DNA of 64,000 nt from MWCO01 sp964488865 (lineage in GTDB: Bacteria; Myxococcota_A; Polyangia; Polyangiales; Polyangiaceae), in assembly GCA_964488865.1 (NCBI GenBank), contig CAZAWR010000004.1, positions 1 to 64,000 of the forward strand. Reading direction: 5' to 3'. Shown one piece after another: positions 1 to 13,530 of the stretch. The position numbers and the translations under genes are program-made. Within the stretch, counting starts at the first letter, position 1. Each line of letters starts with the position of its first letter. Below the pieces are notes generated by a model. It saw only the letters and a list, made by a program, of their open reading frames with translations, was not told where the DNA came from and did not search any database.

Positions 1-110
1 GAAAGGGCAAGGGTAGGGGCAGGGGACCAGAACCCGGGCCGGCGCAATGCACCCCTTTTCGAGGAGGTGGTTCTCGCGGCACGCGTAGGGGCGCGAATCG
101 GCCCGCGCGC

Positions 111-1499
111 TCAGGGGGCTGGCACGCGCGCAATCACCCTCGTACCGCCCCCTGGGGCATCCAAGATTTCCAGTGACCCGTGCACGGAGGACAGGATGGC
201 CGACGCGCTGAGCAGGTGAACCCCGCGAGGCCGACCGACGGTGGACGGGTCGATGCGCAACCAGATGAGGGCGTCGCGGGTACCGGAAGGGACCGAAGCG
301 CCGCCATCGTCGACCTGCAGCACGAGATAGCGACGATCGTAGGAGGCGGTGAGGTGCACCTTGCCCCCGCGGGGAGTGGCTGCGATGCCGTGGTCCAGCA
401 GCAGTCTCGTGACCATCTCGGCCGCGGAGCTGGGGACGACGACTTCGAGCTTGTCGGGCAGGCTGGTCGAGATCTCGACGCCATATCGGTCCGCCCGCAC
501 GGAAGCTCGCTCGACCAGGCTTTGTAGCGTCGTGCTGGCATCCACGAGGGCGGGCAGCTCGTCGGGCTTGACGTGCAGCACGCGGGACACGTCCGACAGC
601 AGCTCTTGCAGCTGGGATTGGCAGACCTGGGCGGCCTCGAGCAGACGTGGCGTGTCGGCGGATCGACCCTTGAGCGACGCGTTGTCCACCTCGCGAGAGA
701 GGCCGGTGAGGGCGGTCTTGACGTGTCCGGCCACGGCGGAGGCGAAGGCCGCGACGGGGGTCAAGGCGTCGGCGGGAGGGGGGATGGTGGAGGGAGCGAC
801 GGAAGCGTGCTCGGCGGAGTCTCCTGCGGCGAAGACGGCGGCGAGCTCGCGAGCATAGGCTTCACCCTGCTGCTGGGCGGCCTCGAGCTCCTTGCGGAGG
901 GCTTCCATTTCCTTGCGGTCGTGCAGGTCTTCCGCGGGTAGCACGAGGGATTCTTGTCCGCCCTCGAGCTCCAAACGTCCGCCGTAGCGGGTTGCCATCC
1001 GGCCGAGCCAAGCTCGTTCCGTGCGGTCTCCGGACAGCGTCTCGGGCCCAAGCGCCACGGACACGCGAACCTCGTCGCCCTCGCGGCCGATGTTGACCTC
1101 CGGCACTTCCGGTCCGCCGACCATCAACCCGGTCTGGCCCACCAGGATCTGGATCATGCGACGCAGGTCGCCTTCGTCGCCGTTGACTTCCGTTCCGCTA
1201 CCCGGCTCCAGGCGAAGCCTGGCCTGGGGCATGACCTCGACCACCAAGGCCGCCAAGTCGACTCGCCCGCGCGCCCCGCGCTTGCTCATGCTCACGTTGA
1301 GCGAATCGAGCATGCGCATCGCGTCGTCCAGCGCCGCCAGCGACGTCTCGATCTCGGCGGGCGCCACTTCTTCGATGGTGACCTCGGGAGTGTGCGAAAG
1401 ACGCGCCACGCCCTTCCGAAGCGTCTTGGCCGCCGCCCTCGCCTCCTGCGTGAGCAGCCAGCTAAGCTCCTGTTTCGTCAAGCGGTCGCCCTGGGACAC
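111..1499 (-). CDS. Degenerate tandem histidine-kinase-like (HATPase) protein
   Basis: A soluble protein of about 462 aa with two regions that look like the dimerisation/ATPase core of sensor kinases, at roughly residues 75-170 and 320-462, separated by a Glu/Gln-rich coiled coil at about 195-225. The second region ends in a recognisable ATPase fold (VDDGG, then a Gly-rich PGGGTRV strand), but the N box and phospho-acceptor His typical of active kinases are not evident, so it may sense or sequester instead of phosphorylating. I chose the GTG at 1499 because GAGGAGG sits five bases upstream; an in-frame ATG at 1556 lacks a comparable site. No receiver or partner regulator is nearby. It could be a scaffold in a phosphorelay; that is inference. 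Confidence 0.65.
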   Translation of the reverse strand: MSQGDRLTKQELSWLLTQEARAAAKTLRKGVARLSHTPEVTIEEVAPAEIETSLAALDDAMRMLDSLNVSMSKRGARGRVDLAALVVEVMPQARLRLEPGSGTEVNGDEGDLRRMIQILVGQTGLMVGGPEVPEVNIGREGDEVRVSVALGPETLSGDRTERAWLGRMATRYGGRLELEGGQESLVLPAEDLHDRKEMEALRKELEAAQQQGEAYARELAAVFAAGDSAEHASVAPSTIPPPADALTPVAAFASAVAGHVKTALTGLSREVDNASLKGRSADTPRLLEAAQVCQSQLQELLSDVSRVLHVKPDELPALVDASTTLQSLVERASVRADRYGVEISTSLPDKLEVVVPSSAAEMVTRLLLDHGIAATPRGGKVHLTASYDRRYLVLQVDDGGASVPSGTRDALIWLRIDPSTVGRPRGVHLLSASAILSSVHGSLEILDAPGGGTRVIARVPAP

Positions 1500-1649
1500 G
1501 GGACCTCCTCGTTGGCTCCCGGCATCGCATATGCCGATTCGAATCGCTCCCATCATGCCAGACCTGCGCGGTAGGGCAACAGGTCATGGAGCCGCCCTCG
1601 CCGGCCCGCCGCGTCGACGACGCTCCGCCCCCATGCTAACGAGCCAACC

Positions 1650-3143
1650 ATGAACCGTCGGCCCCCAAGCGCACGGCCTGCCCTCGAACCGACACGCGCC
1701 CTGTCCCATCCGCTGTGGTGGGGCGCGCTCTTGGTGCTCGTCGCCAACGATCACCTGCTCAAGGGCTCCGGTATCCTCCACCCCTTCGTGACGGGAAAGC
1801 TCAGCGACGTGGCGGGCATGATGGTCGCCCCCGTGGTGCTGTGCGCGCTGCTGGGGCTGCGAAGCCGCTTCACCTGGGTGCTCGCTCACGTTGCCGTGGG
1901 CGCGGTGTTCGCCATCCTCAACCTCCTGCCCCAGGCAGCGCACGCCTGGAGCGAGGCCTTCGCCTCCGTGGGCGTGCCTTTCCGCGTGTGGGCGGACCCC
2001 ACGGACCTGCTCGCCTTGCCCGCCCTGGCCGTCGCGTATGTCACGTTCACCAAGGCCCGCGCGGTCGCCTCCCGCCCTGCATGGCTGCCACGCTTCGCTA
2101 CGCTCCTCGGCGCCATCGCATGCCTCGCCTCTTCCCCCTGGCCTGTCGCTCGCCCCACCGTCGCCCAAGACCGCGTGCTCGTCGAACACCATGACGGCGT
2201 GGTCTTCGTCCTGGACGCGCGGTCCGGTTCGCTCGTCCGCAGCCTGCGCGCCACCGGCACCAACGAGGCCCCCCCCGCCATCCACGACCGCATCCTCTAC
2301 CAGGTCCGATCCGATGGCAGGATCACCGGAATCCACGTCGACAACCCCCAGACACCCTTCACGGTCTGGAAGCACCCCAACCCCGAAACCTGGGTCCGCA
2401 TCCTTCACGTCGACGCCCACCGCCTCTTCGTCGCAGGGGGCGACAACCACCTGTACGCGATCGATCGCGTGTTCGGCGCCGTCGCGTGGTCCTTGCCCAT
2501 CGACACCACGCTGCTCGAGGAGTTGACCTTCGTCGAGGACAGCCTCCTGGTCTCGGACCAGGACCGCGTGCGTGCGGTCAACGTGCGGACAGGTCAAACC
2601 GTCTGGGAATACCGTGCGCAAGACACGGTGGGAGCAGGCGAAGTTCACGGCAATCGCCTGTACGTGGCGAGCCTCGACGGGGTCGTGCACGGGCTCGACC
2701 TGGGCAGTGGCCGCGAGGTATGGCGTTACGAAGGTGGCGCTTCCGCCTGCTACCGCCACGGGCCCCGCGTGTTTGTGCAAGCCGGTCAGGTCTTCGCCTG
2801 CTTCGACGGCGAGACGCGTGCCATCGCGATCGACACCCGCAAGGTGCGGTGGGCGCAGGAGAGCCAGCCGGTGGCGATGGCTCCCGGCGTGCTCCTCCTG
2901 CAGCACACCGACGTCACCCTGCAAGGAGTGGATGCATCGTCGGGCAAGGTCCTCTGGTCCCGCCAGCTCGAGGACGATCTCGGCAGCCGCCCGACCGTCT
3001 CGGAGGCGATGGCGTTTGTGCGCGACGCGACGGGCAAGCTGCACGCGCTGGACACGCAGACCGGCGCGGTGCGCTGGGTTTTCGACTGGCCTCGGGAGGG
3101 GATGGTTGCGGCCTCGGGGTCCACGGTCGTGGTGACTCGTTAG
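1650..3143 (+). CDS. Membrane protein with C-terminal PQQ-type beta-propeller
   Basis: A 497-aa protein. Residues about 20-175 are strongly hydrophobic with several membrane segments; the rest is a series of about 40-residue blade repeats of the PQQ-like type (for example GSGREVWRYE, SSGKVLWSRQL, QTGAVRWVFDW), which form a beta-propeller outside the membrane. No quinone-dehydrogenase catalytic residues are apparent, so it is probably a binding or scaffold protein and not an enzyme. The last 133 codons are closely matched by a truncated copy at 30843-31244. It starts about 150 bases from the divergent kinase-like gene. No specific function can be given. Confidence 0.75.
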   Translation: MNRRPPSARPALEPTRALSHPLWWGALLVLVANDHLLKGSGILHPFVTGKLSDVAGMMVAPVVLCALLGLRSRFTWVLAHVAVGAVFAILNLLPQAAHAWSEAFASVGVPFRVWADPTDLLALPALAVAYVTFTKARAVASRPAWLPRFATLLGAIACLASSPWPVARPTVAQDRVLVEHHDGVVFVLDARSGSLVRSLRATGTNEAPPAIHDRILYQVRSDGRITGIHVDNPQTPFTVWKHPNPETWVRILHVDAHRLFVAGGDNHLYAIDRVFGAVAWSLPIDTTLLEELTFVEDSLLVSDQDRVRAVNVRTGQTVWEYRAQDTVGAGEVHGNRLYVASLDGVVHGLDLGSGREVWRYEGGASACYRHGPRVFVQAGQVFACFDGETRAIAIDTRKVRWAQESQPVAMAPGVLLLQHTDVTLQGVDASSGKVLWSRQLEDDLGSRPTVSEAMAFVRDATGKLHALDTQTGAVRWVFDWPREGMVAASGSTVVVTR

Positions 3144-3248
3144 GGTCATCGCTTCGCCAACACCCCCAACATGCCGCGGTCGAGTACGGTGTTGTGTGGA
3201 TGACCTTTTGCGTTTCGCGGCTCTCTGCCTCCGTTATGCTGCTCCTCC

Positions 3249-5897
3249 GTGAAGTCGAGCCCGAATGAGCCCTGCCCCTGCGGAAGCGGCAAGAAGTTCA
3301 AGCGCTGCTGCGGAGCCCCCGCACGCGCCGCTGACTCCCTGATCTCCGTTACCGCCGAGTGCCCCCCGAGTCCCACCCGCACGCCACGCGGCGTCGTCGC
3401 GTCCGCCACCACGATCACGTGGAACCCCATCTCGCCGTCAGGCTTACGCCGCAACCTGACCCAGCAATCTTGTGTCGACCTCGTGCAACGCACCAACCCG
3501 GCCGTGGTCCCGTTGTTCCTCGAACTGTGCGACCACCGGTCCACCGAGGCCGCGAGGGCCCTTCTCGACCTTCTCGAGCCGGTCACGGAGTTCGAATACG
3601 AACGCGCCTGGTGCTTGACTGACATGCGGAGGATGGCCCTGCACGTTCTCGGCGTGGAACCGTTCTCCGACCCGATGGTGTACGGTCACCTCATTCGTCA
3701 CGGTGACGGTGCTCGTTGGACGCAGGTCGGCCGGTCCGTGCAAGACCTCCTCATCTCCCTTCGTCCTGAAGGAGCGAATGTCCTCGACGACCTTCGAGAC
3801 GTCTGCCGGCGTCTGGACTGCCCGGTGCCGAAGTTGATTCTCGGGTACGAGCTGATGTGCCGCGAAGGCCGTTGGTGCGAGGAGGTGTTCGAGCGGTTCT
3901 CGGAGGCAATCCGGCCGAGCGCCTGGAAGGGCGACCCGCAGTACGTCCCCCGCTGGACCCAAACGATGGCCCACGCGGTCACGTGCGTCATCGATACGCA
4001 CATGCGGGCCGGACGCCAACGAGAGGCCATCGATGCGGCCCAGGGGGTCCTCAAGTTCCCGTGGGAGAAGGGGGACATCTCCGAGAGCAGCATGAGTGAG
4101 GTGTGCGGTGTCTTCCTTGCCCTCGGCTTGGACACGGGAGTGACCGGTCTTTGCCGCCGCTTGCTGGCCGCGCATCCCGCCTGGTACATGCCCCATCACT
4201 GGCTCGGGTGCATCTACGTGGCGGCGGACAAGCAGGAGTCCGCGCGCAACCACTTCCGGTTGTCGTTCAAGACGGACCAAGTGGGCGACGAGTCCAGGAA
4301 GGGCGCAGCCTTCGCATGGCTCCGGCTCGGGGACCCCAACATGGCGCTCGAGTTGCTATCGGCCGTGAAGGCCCACGACAAGACGTGGGAGGATCTGTAC
4401 GCACGCGCGCTGACGCTCTTGGGGCGGGATGACGAAGCGCTTTCCGCTTGGGAACGCCTGGCGGCCCAGGAGCCCGACAACCTCGACTACCTCCTTCAGG
4501 TCGCACAGCTTCACGACACCGCCGGCCGCCTGGACCAAGCGGAAGAGCACTACCGCGCGTGCCTGGAGGACGAATCCGCGCGTGCCTCCGTTCAGGCTCG
4601 TGTGCTGCTCGGCACGCTGCTCCTTCGGGCCCAACGTGTCGAGGAATCCCTCGATGTTCTGGGCTGGTTCCAGGACCCATCCCGTGTCGCCGAGTTGCCG
4701 ACCGAAGGCTTTCGAGCCAAGCTGTGCGAATCCTACGGCGCGGCGCTCTTGGCCGCCGAACGCCACGAGCTAGCGGTCCCCTATCTGCGCGAGGCGGTTG
4801 CGCGCCGGCCGACCTGGCAGAGGGTCTATCTCCTCGTGGTCGCGTTGCTTCCCCTGGAACGCTTCCAGGACGCAAGTGACGTCCTGTCCGACAGCGCCCT
4901 GCTCGAGACGTCCCCCGCGCTGAGCTACCTCCACGCCATCGTGCTCTTCCGGCTCCAACGATGGGGCGAGGTTCTCGAGGCCCTGACCAACGCCGAAGAG
5001 TGGATGCGAACGAACGATGTCGGCGACCAGGCGCACAGCCTTCGTCTTCGGGCCTTGCTCTTGACCGGCCGGCCTCTTGACGCTTTGCGAGCGTGCGAGA
5101 CGCACCTCGAGGAGGTCTTGGCGAACCCCGAGCTTGCTGGGCTGCGAACGTTCGCCTTCGAGCGGGTCACAGCAAGGATCGAGGCGCTCGAACAGCTCAC
5201 CAAGGACCGAGAGCAAGCCTTGGAGGCCGAACAGCAGTGGGCGCGTCGCGAATTGTCGGAGGTCAAAGGCAAGAATCTCCGCCTCGTGTCCGAGGTCCGG
5301 CGGCTCGAAGAGGACCGGAGCCGGTCTCGGCTCCCTTCGAACACGGACGACGGCAGGCAGCGAGAGCGTCTCCCCGAGCCGGTACGCGCCGAGCTGCCGT
5401 CGGATATCGTCGCGGTGTTGTCCACGGCCGAAGCGACGTGGCAGCACCTCGACAACGACGCGGACTTCGGGCCGGTCCTGGTGCAGCTTGCGCGGGCCCT
5501 CGAATCGGTGCTCGTTCGGGCTGTGTGCCGTCCGTTGTTGTCGCTCGCGCAGGGGCGAGGCGTGCCCGTGCAGGCAAGCCAGGCTGGCAAGCTCGGGCTG
5601 GGCGAGGCCGCCATCCTGCTGGCGGGAGAGTTACCTCTGTCTCTGTCCTCCGCGGAAGGTCCGGCATGGCGCGAGTCGGCGGAGCTGTTCTGGACCACAG
5701 GGAGCCGCGCCAAGGACCGTGCCTGGCTGCAACGGACGGCCCCATCGGTCGTGCAGGGCATCGCGAAGCAAAGAAATGAAGCTGCCCACGGAGCCACGCC
5801 CGCATCGCGATCCGCTGCGCTGAAGATGCGCAAGGTGTTGCTGGGCGAGGGAGACGGGGTGGGGCTCCTGGTGCGAATCTGGAGGGCGAAGGAGTAA
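3249..5897 (+). CDS. SEC-C / TPR protein with C-terminal HEPN-like motif
   Basis: An 882-aa protein with three parts. Residues 9-21 form a SEC-C zinc-binding motif (C9, C11, C20, C21 around SGKKFKR). Residues about 100-630 are helical repeats of the TPR kind. A charged coiled coil spans about 640-695. The C-terminal domain, about 715-882, is helical and ends with QRNEAAHG, giving R842-x4-H847, the signature of HEPN nucleases and HEPN-like domains. SEC-C tails occur on SecA and on assorted defence proteins. The start is the GTG at 3249, directly before the SEC-C motif. It is convergent with brxHI, their stops four bases apart, so it lies on the BREX boundary. An RNase role is inference. Confidence 0.75.
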   Translation: MKSSPNEPCPCGSGKKFKRCCGAPARAADSLISVTAECPPSPTRTPRGVVASATTITWNPISPSGLRRNLTQQSCVDLVQRTNPAVVPLFLELCDHRSTEAARALLDLLEPVTEFEYERAWCLTDMRRMALHVLGVEPFSDPMVYGHLIRHGDGARWTQVGRSVQDLLISLRPEGANVLDDLRDVCRRLDCPVPKLILGYELMCREGRWCEEVFERFSEAIRPSAWKGDPQYVPRWTQTMAHAVTCVIDTHMRAGRQREAIDAAQGVLKFPWEKGDISESSMSEVCGVFLALGLDTGVTGLCRRLLAAHPAWYMPHHWLGCIYVAADKQESARNHFRLSFKTDQVGDESRKGAAFAWLRLGDPNMALELLSAVKAHDKTWEDLYARALTLLGRDDEALSAWERLAAQEPDNLDYLLQVAQLHDTAGRLDQAEEHYRACLEDESARASVQARVLLGTLLLRAQRVEESLDVLGWFQDPSRVAELPTEGFRAKLCESYGAALLAAERHELAVPYLREAVARRPTWQRVYLLVVALLPLERFQDASDVLSDSALLETSPALSYLHAIVLFRLQRWGEVLEALTNAEEWMRTNDVGDQAHSLRLRALLLTGRPLDALRACETHLEEVLANPELAGLRTFAFERVTARIEALEQLTKDREQALEAEQQWARRELSEVKGKNLRLVSEVRRLEEDRSRSRLPSNTDDGRQRERLPEPVRAELPSDIVAVLSTAEATWQHLDNDADFGPVLVQLARALESVLVRAVCRPLLSLAQGRGVPVQASQAGKLGLGEAAILLAGELPLSLSSAEGPAWRESAELFWTTGSRAKDRAWLQRTAPSVVQGIAKQRNEAAHGATPASRSAALKMRKVLLGEGDGVGLLVRIWRAKE

Positions 5898-5901
5898 GCG
5901 C

Positions 5902-9331
<3,430 letters not shown>

Positions 9332-9335
<4 letters not shown>

Positions 9336-12265
9336 GAGCCGCTTCCCTCACGCACGTGGCGTTTGATGGCGCCGAGAACCTCGGTGCGCACGTCGAAGGG
9401 TGCCTTCTTCTTCAGGTCATCGATCGCGTTCGCGAACTTGCGGTAAGCGCGCGCGCTGCCCATCATCTTGGTGGCTTCCGCCTCGGTGATGCTCCCGTGG
9501 GCGGCGAGGTGCTCGAAGATCTGCCGCATCCCCCCTTCGGGAATCTGCTGGAGCCACACCGTTGCCGTGGCGGTCGGAGCGGGCGGCGGTTCGCCCGGGG
9601 CCGGCGGGGGCGGCGGTTGCGTCGGTGCGCGCAGCGCGGTGACCGCGAACCGCGCGTCGGGCACACACGGGTCGAGATCGAGCGACGCCATCGGGTGATA
9701 CAGCTCGACCAACACGCGCGCGTCGGACCTCCCCGTGAGGCGGAAGAACAGCTCGAACCCTTCCCCGACCGAGGCGTGCACGGTCCCGCCGACGAGACGG
9801 GCCTTGCCACGCGTCTGGCAAAGCTCGACTTGCACGCCGGGCACCTCCCGCACCCGCATGCCCAACTCCACCTCCCTCGGGCTGCCGAAGTGGAGCCCCT
9901 GTTGTGCGATCACTTGCACGGTGACCGCAAGGCAATGCATCCCACCCACGCCCTCTCTCTCTTCGGCCACCATCCCGAACCGCAGGGTGCTCGCGCCCGC
10001 GGCCGCGCGATGCACCACCGTGACCACCGGAATCACCCTCTCCTGCACGCTGTTGCCACCATGCACGAAGCTCATGGCCCGGCGCCCCGTGTCGAAAACC
10101 GCAGTCGTCTCGGGGAACATCAGGTGCCCCTCGATTCCCGCGTACCCGAGGTCTGCCAGGGGCACACGAACCTCGCCGTCGTGGTCCGCGGCCACCGGTG
10201 AAATCACATGCCGGCGCTTCGGATCGACCTTTCGCCCGTGTCCCTGGACCGCACGGACACCGTCGTCCAACAAGAGAAAGCCATGGTCGGCCGTGAAGAC
10301 GAACCGTCGAACCCCCGCATCACGGAGCAATCGCCAGGCAGCTCGCAGCTTCTGCATCACATGGTCGAAGACCGCGGGCCCCACGCCCTTCTCCCCCGCG
10401 TTGTCGATCTCCTGGCAGTGCACCACCACGAGGCGCGCCTGGGCCACCGCGCCCTTGAGCGACGCCTGGTCCCGGCACACCACCTCCTCGAGCGTGAGCA
10501 GAGGGCAGGAGCGTCCGCCCACGCGGTCGTGCATGGCGCGCTTGCGTGACTCGGGGTCGGTCACGCGCATCTCTCCCGTCGAGAAGCCGGCGATGCCGCC
10601 GCCGGACTGGGTGACCACCGTGAGCCGGCCACCGGAAGCGACAGGAGCCAGCGCGTTCATGCCCACCGCGGTCACGGTCGGCAACTCGGCCAGACGCGCC
10701 TTGATATGCACGGTGGTCGCCGGGGTGTCCGCGAGCGCGCGGTAGAGCTCGTCGCCCATCTCGTAGCGGAAGGCGTCGATCAAGAACAGCGCCGTGGTGC
10801 CGGAGTCGAGCGTCATGGGACGAACGACTTCGTCGAAGAGCGTGCGCTGCTGGAGCGAGGCCGAGGGAACGAAGCCTTCGCTGCGGCACAGGGCGCTGAA
10901 GTCCCGCGCCCAGGCATCGGCCCAGGCGCGCCACACGGTGCGCATCGCGTCGAGACAAGCGCGCAGGGCTTCGAACTCGGGGAGCTGGGGATACAGCAGG
11001 GCGACGCGCCGCTGCTCGAGCTGGCGGTGGGCCTGGTCCACGGCCGTCCCCTGCGCGGTGTAGCGCTCGATCGCGCCATCGAGGCCCGCCTTGTCCGGTA
11101 GCCTGTTTCCCGCCTTCGCGATCGCCAGCCCGAGACGTGCGGCGTCCTTGACCAGCAGCCACGCGGACCTGCGAGCCGGGTCCCGGCGCAACCAGAACGT
11201 GCCGCTGCCGTCCTTCGCGTCGGCGCGTAGCGCGGCCCACTCCGTGGCCGTGTCCCACGTGCCCTCGGCGATCAAGGCGATGGCGGCCTTGAGCACCTTG
11301 TCCTCTTCGAACCGGAAGGTGTCGATCTTGCCCAGGTCCGCCGCGCTCGCGGCGTCGATCTCCTCCTGGATGAGCGCCTCGGTCTCGTCGGCCGTGCGCT
11401 GGTAGAAGTCCGGGTGCCGGTCCCGAAGATGCTCCGACAGCCCGCGACAAGCGTCGATGACCGGACGGGGAAGCACGCGCATGCCTTGGAGTAGCGCGAG
11501 GATGGGAAGGCGCTTCAGGTCGTCCACGAACTCGACGCACAGGGCCCAGCTTGCCGTGGCGAAGGCGACGTCTTCCGCCGTGACGGTCTGGGTGCCGCGG
11601 GCGTCCGCGGTTGTGTGCTTGGACAGCATCGTATCGGGCCAGGACGAAGGCATGCCGGTCCACGTGGACAGTTGGGTCCAGAGGGCGTCGAGGTGGACCG
11701 GGTCCTTGGCTGTCTTGGCGAGGAAGCCGTGTCCCAGAAGGTCGTCGAGCACGGCGGGCGACTGCATGCCGCGAAGCTGCGCGGCGAAGCCGCCTTCGGG
11801 CGCGTCGAGCAGGGCCGCGAGCCAGGCGTCGGCGCCGTCGAGGGTGAGGCCTTGCTCCTTGAACGCGGCAAGCTGACCGGCAGGCACCCGGGTGGAGGCG
11901 GCTTCGTCCACGAGGGTGTCCAGCGCTTTGCGGTACCGGCTACCGGCCAGGTAGAGCTCGAGCAGGGGGGTCTGGCGGACCGACTCCTCGTTGAAGCCGG
12001 GCAGGTGTACGACCAACGGGACCTTTTCCGGCCCGCCGGCCACGTGCTCGAGCTCGCGCATCAGCGCGAGGAAGCTCCCGCGGAAGGCCCGGACTTCGTA
12101 CTTCAGAGCGCCGGCTTCACGGGTCTCGATCAACCGGTCGACGAAGCCCGAGTAATGGTCGTCGGCATCGAGCCAGACCACGATACCGTTGCGTCGGACG
12201 AAGGAGTGGAGGTCCTCGGCGAGGGTGGAGGATACGGGACCGAAGGGGTTGCTGAGCCCTGGCAT
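9332..12265 (-). CDS. pglZ: BREX phosphatase-superfamily protein PglZ
   Basis: A protein of about 977 aa from the ATG at 12265, which has AGGA six bases upstream. The N-terminal region (WLDADDHYSGFVDRL) is the usual PglZ start. The alkaline-phosphatase-like core carries LIDAFRYEMGDELY with Asp near residue 497 and TADHGFLL with DHG at 660-662, the metal-binding elements. PglZ is the signature protein of BREX/Pgl systems and acts with PglX and BrxC. A proline-rich linker lies near residue 900, before a helical tail. It is separated from pglX by about 4.4 kb of plus-strand genes, so it needs a promoter of its own near 12.3 kb. Confidence 0.92.
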
Positions 12266-12397
12266 GGCATTCCTGGAGATGCTGTTGACTATCGCGTGAA
12301 GGCCGTGACGGTGTCCACTGGACTTGCGTCGCGAGCGGGGGGTGCTGGCCGAGGCAGCCACGATTCGCGGCGCCGTGGCATGGGATTCTCAATTTGC

Positions 12398-12426
12398 TTG
12401 ACGCGTTCGCTTGCCTACCTTATCCC
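12398..12426 (+). promoter_or_regulatory. Candidate sigma70-type promoter for the 272-aa gene
   Basis: TTGACG at 12398-12403 is followed 16 or 17 bases later by TTATCC/TATCCC at 12420-12426. The region is clearly more AT-rich than its surroundings. It would transcribe the gene starting at 12478 with a leader of about 45 bases. The divergent pglZ start is at 12265, so this 212-bp gap must also hold the pglZ promoter, which I could not place. Confidence 0.4.
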
Positions 12427-12477
12427 CCCGAATATCACATAACCGGAATGACCGCACTCTAGCTACGGGGGACTGAC

Positions 12478-13296
12478 ATGCCCAACGATCTGATTCGCGT
12501 GACCACCGCCACGTCCGCCATTTTCACGAGTTACGAGCAGGACAGGCTCGACCTGATCCAGCGTTTCTTGGTACGCGCGGGTGACCCGGACATCGCGCCG
12601 GTTCTGGCGCAGGCCGGGTTCGATGCTGCCGAGCTCGAGGACGGTTGGCAGGACTGGGACATCGCGGTCGGCAGGAAGATCCCGTTCGAAATCCACTTGG
12701 TTTCTCATCAGCGCGGGGAGCTGGTAGGGCTGTCCGCGGCGCAAGACGCTCGCCTCACCGTGCTCGACGAGTTCGACAACGCGTGGCAGGTGCGGACGCG
12801 CAACGCCATCCGTCGCTTCGTGGTGAAGGACCAGCGCGCGGCGTTCGAGGGGGCGATGTTCCAGGACCTTACCCGGCAGCCGAAGGGCCCGGGATTGGTC
12901 AAGTCGGTAGGCATCCTGCTGGATCGCCTCGAGTCCATCCGCAAGAGTCCGGTCCCGGGCGCCAAAGAGACCTTTGAAGCGCTTCGCAAGAAGGGCCTGA
13001 CGGACGCGCTGCTCCAGAGCACACGCGACTTGGTCGAAGCCGCCCGCAAGGAGTTTGATCCGACCTCCACCCAGGGGAGCGAGGACGAGAAGATCCGCCA
13101 GCTCGCCCAGGAGCGTCGCGAGGCGTACGAGCGGGTCAACGCGTGGTACATCGACTGGGCGGACGCGGTTCGTGGGCGTCTCACGTATCATCAGGCGGTG
13201 CGGCTCGGGGTGACGAGGCCGAAGGGCGGTCGTCGGCCGACCGATGGGCCGGAGTCCCCGGCGGACCCCTCGGAGCCGACCGGGCCCACCGAGTGA
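12478..13296 (+). CDS. Hypothetical protein, divergent from pglZ
   Basis: A 272-aa soluble protein I do not recognise. The N-terminal 130 residues mix short strands and helices, the middle (about 140-225) is helical and charged, and the end is a Pro/Ser/Glu-rich tail. No membrane segment, nuclease motif or helix-turn-helix is evident. The ATG at 12478 has GGGGGA six bases upstream. It sits alone between pglZ (divergent) and the radical SAM cassette (same strand, 340 bases downstream). It may be an accessory of either or an unrelated cargo gene. Confidence 0.7.
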   Translation: MPNDLIRVTTATSAIFTSYEQDRLDLIQRFLVRAGDPDIAPVLAQAGFDAAELEDGWQDWDIAVGRKIPFEIHLVSHQRGELVGLSAAQDARLTVLDEFDNAWQVRTRNAIRRFVVKDQRAAFEGAMFQDLTRQPKGPGLVKSVGILLDRLESIRKSPVPGAKETFEALRKKGLTDALLQSTRDLVEAARKEFDPTSTQGSEDEKIRQLAQERREAYERVNAWYIDWADAVRGRLTYHQAVRLGVTRPKGGRRPTDGPESPADPSEPTGPTE

Positions 13297-13324
13297 ACGC
13301 GCGAAGATGACGTATCGTTAGCAG

Positions 13325-13402
13325 CCCTGATCGACCCCGACAGACCCCCTGATCGACCCCGAGCCATCTCCTGATCGACCCGACGGCGCCCCCGGATCGA
13401 CG
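13325..13402 (+). repeat. Four direct repeats with exact 22-bp period
   Basis: Units beginning at 13325, 13347, 13369 and 13391 share the core CTGATCGACCC (the last diverges to CCGGATCGACG). The starts are exactly 22 bases apart, about two helical turns, so the cores face the same side of the DNA. They lie between the 272-aa gene and the promoter of the radical SAM cassette, where repressor or activator operators would be expected. Units are about 14 bases with 8-base gaps, too short for CRISPR. Confidence 0.7.
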
Positions 13403-13470
13403 TGATTCGAGGGGCCGAGCCATGCCGAGAGACCGCGTAGGAGGCGTCGAGCAGGGGGCCTGGCGAGGTT

Positions 13471-13530
13471 GGGGGAGGGGGTTGTGGGGGTGGAAGGGGC
13501 AACGCCGGCTTGCAAGGGGTGGGGGCGGGG
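13471..13530 (+). other. Clustered G-runs with quadruplex potential
   Basis: G-runs of 5, 5, 5 and 4 bases at 13471-13475, 13477-13481, 13486-13490 and 13496-13499, with short loops, meet the usual quadruplex pattern. Three more runs follow at 13516-13519, 13521-13525 and 13527-13530; these last runs form the spacer of the candidate promoter at 13510-13537. Confidence 0.5.

Noticed and set aside
13325..13402. CRISPR array
   Set aside because: Units of about 14 bases with 8-base gaps are too short and no cas gene is near.
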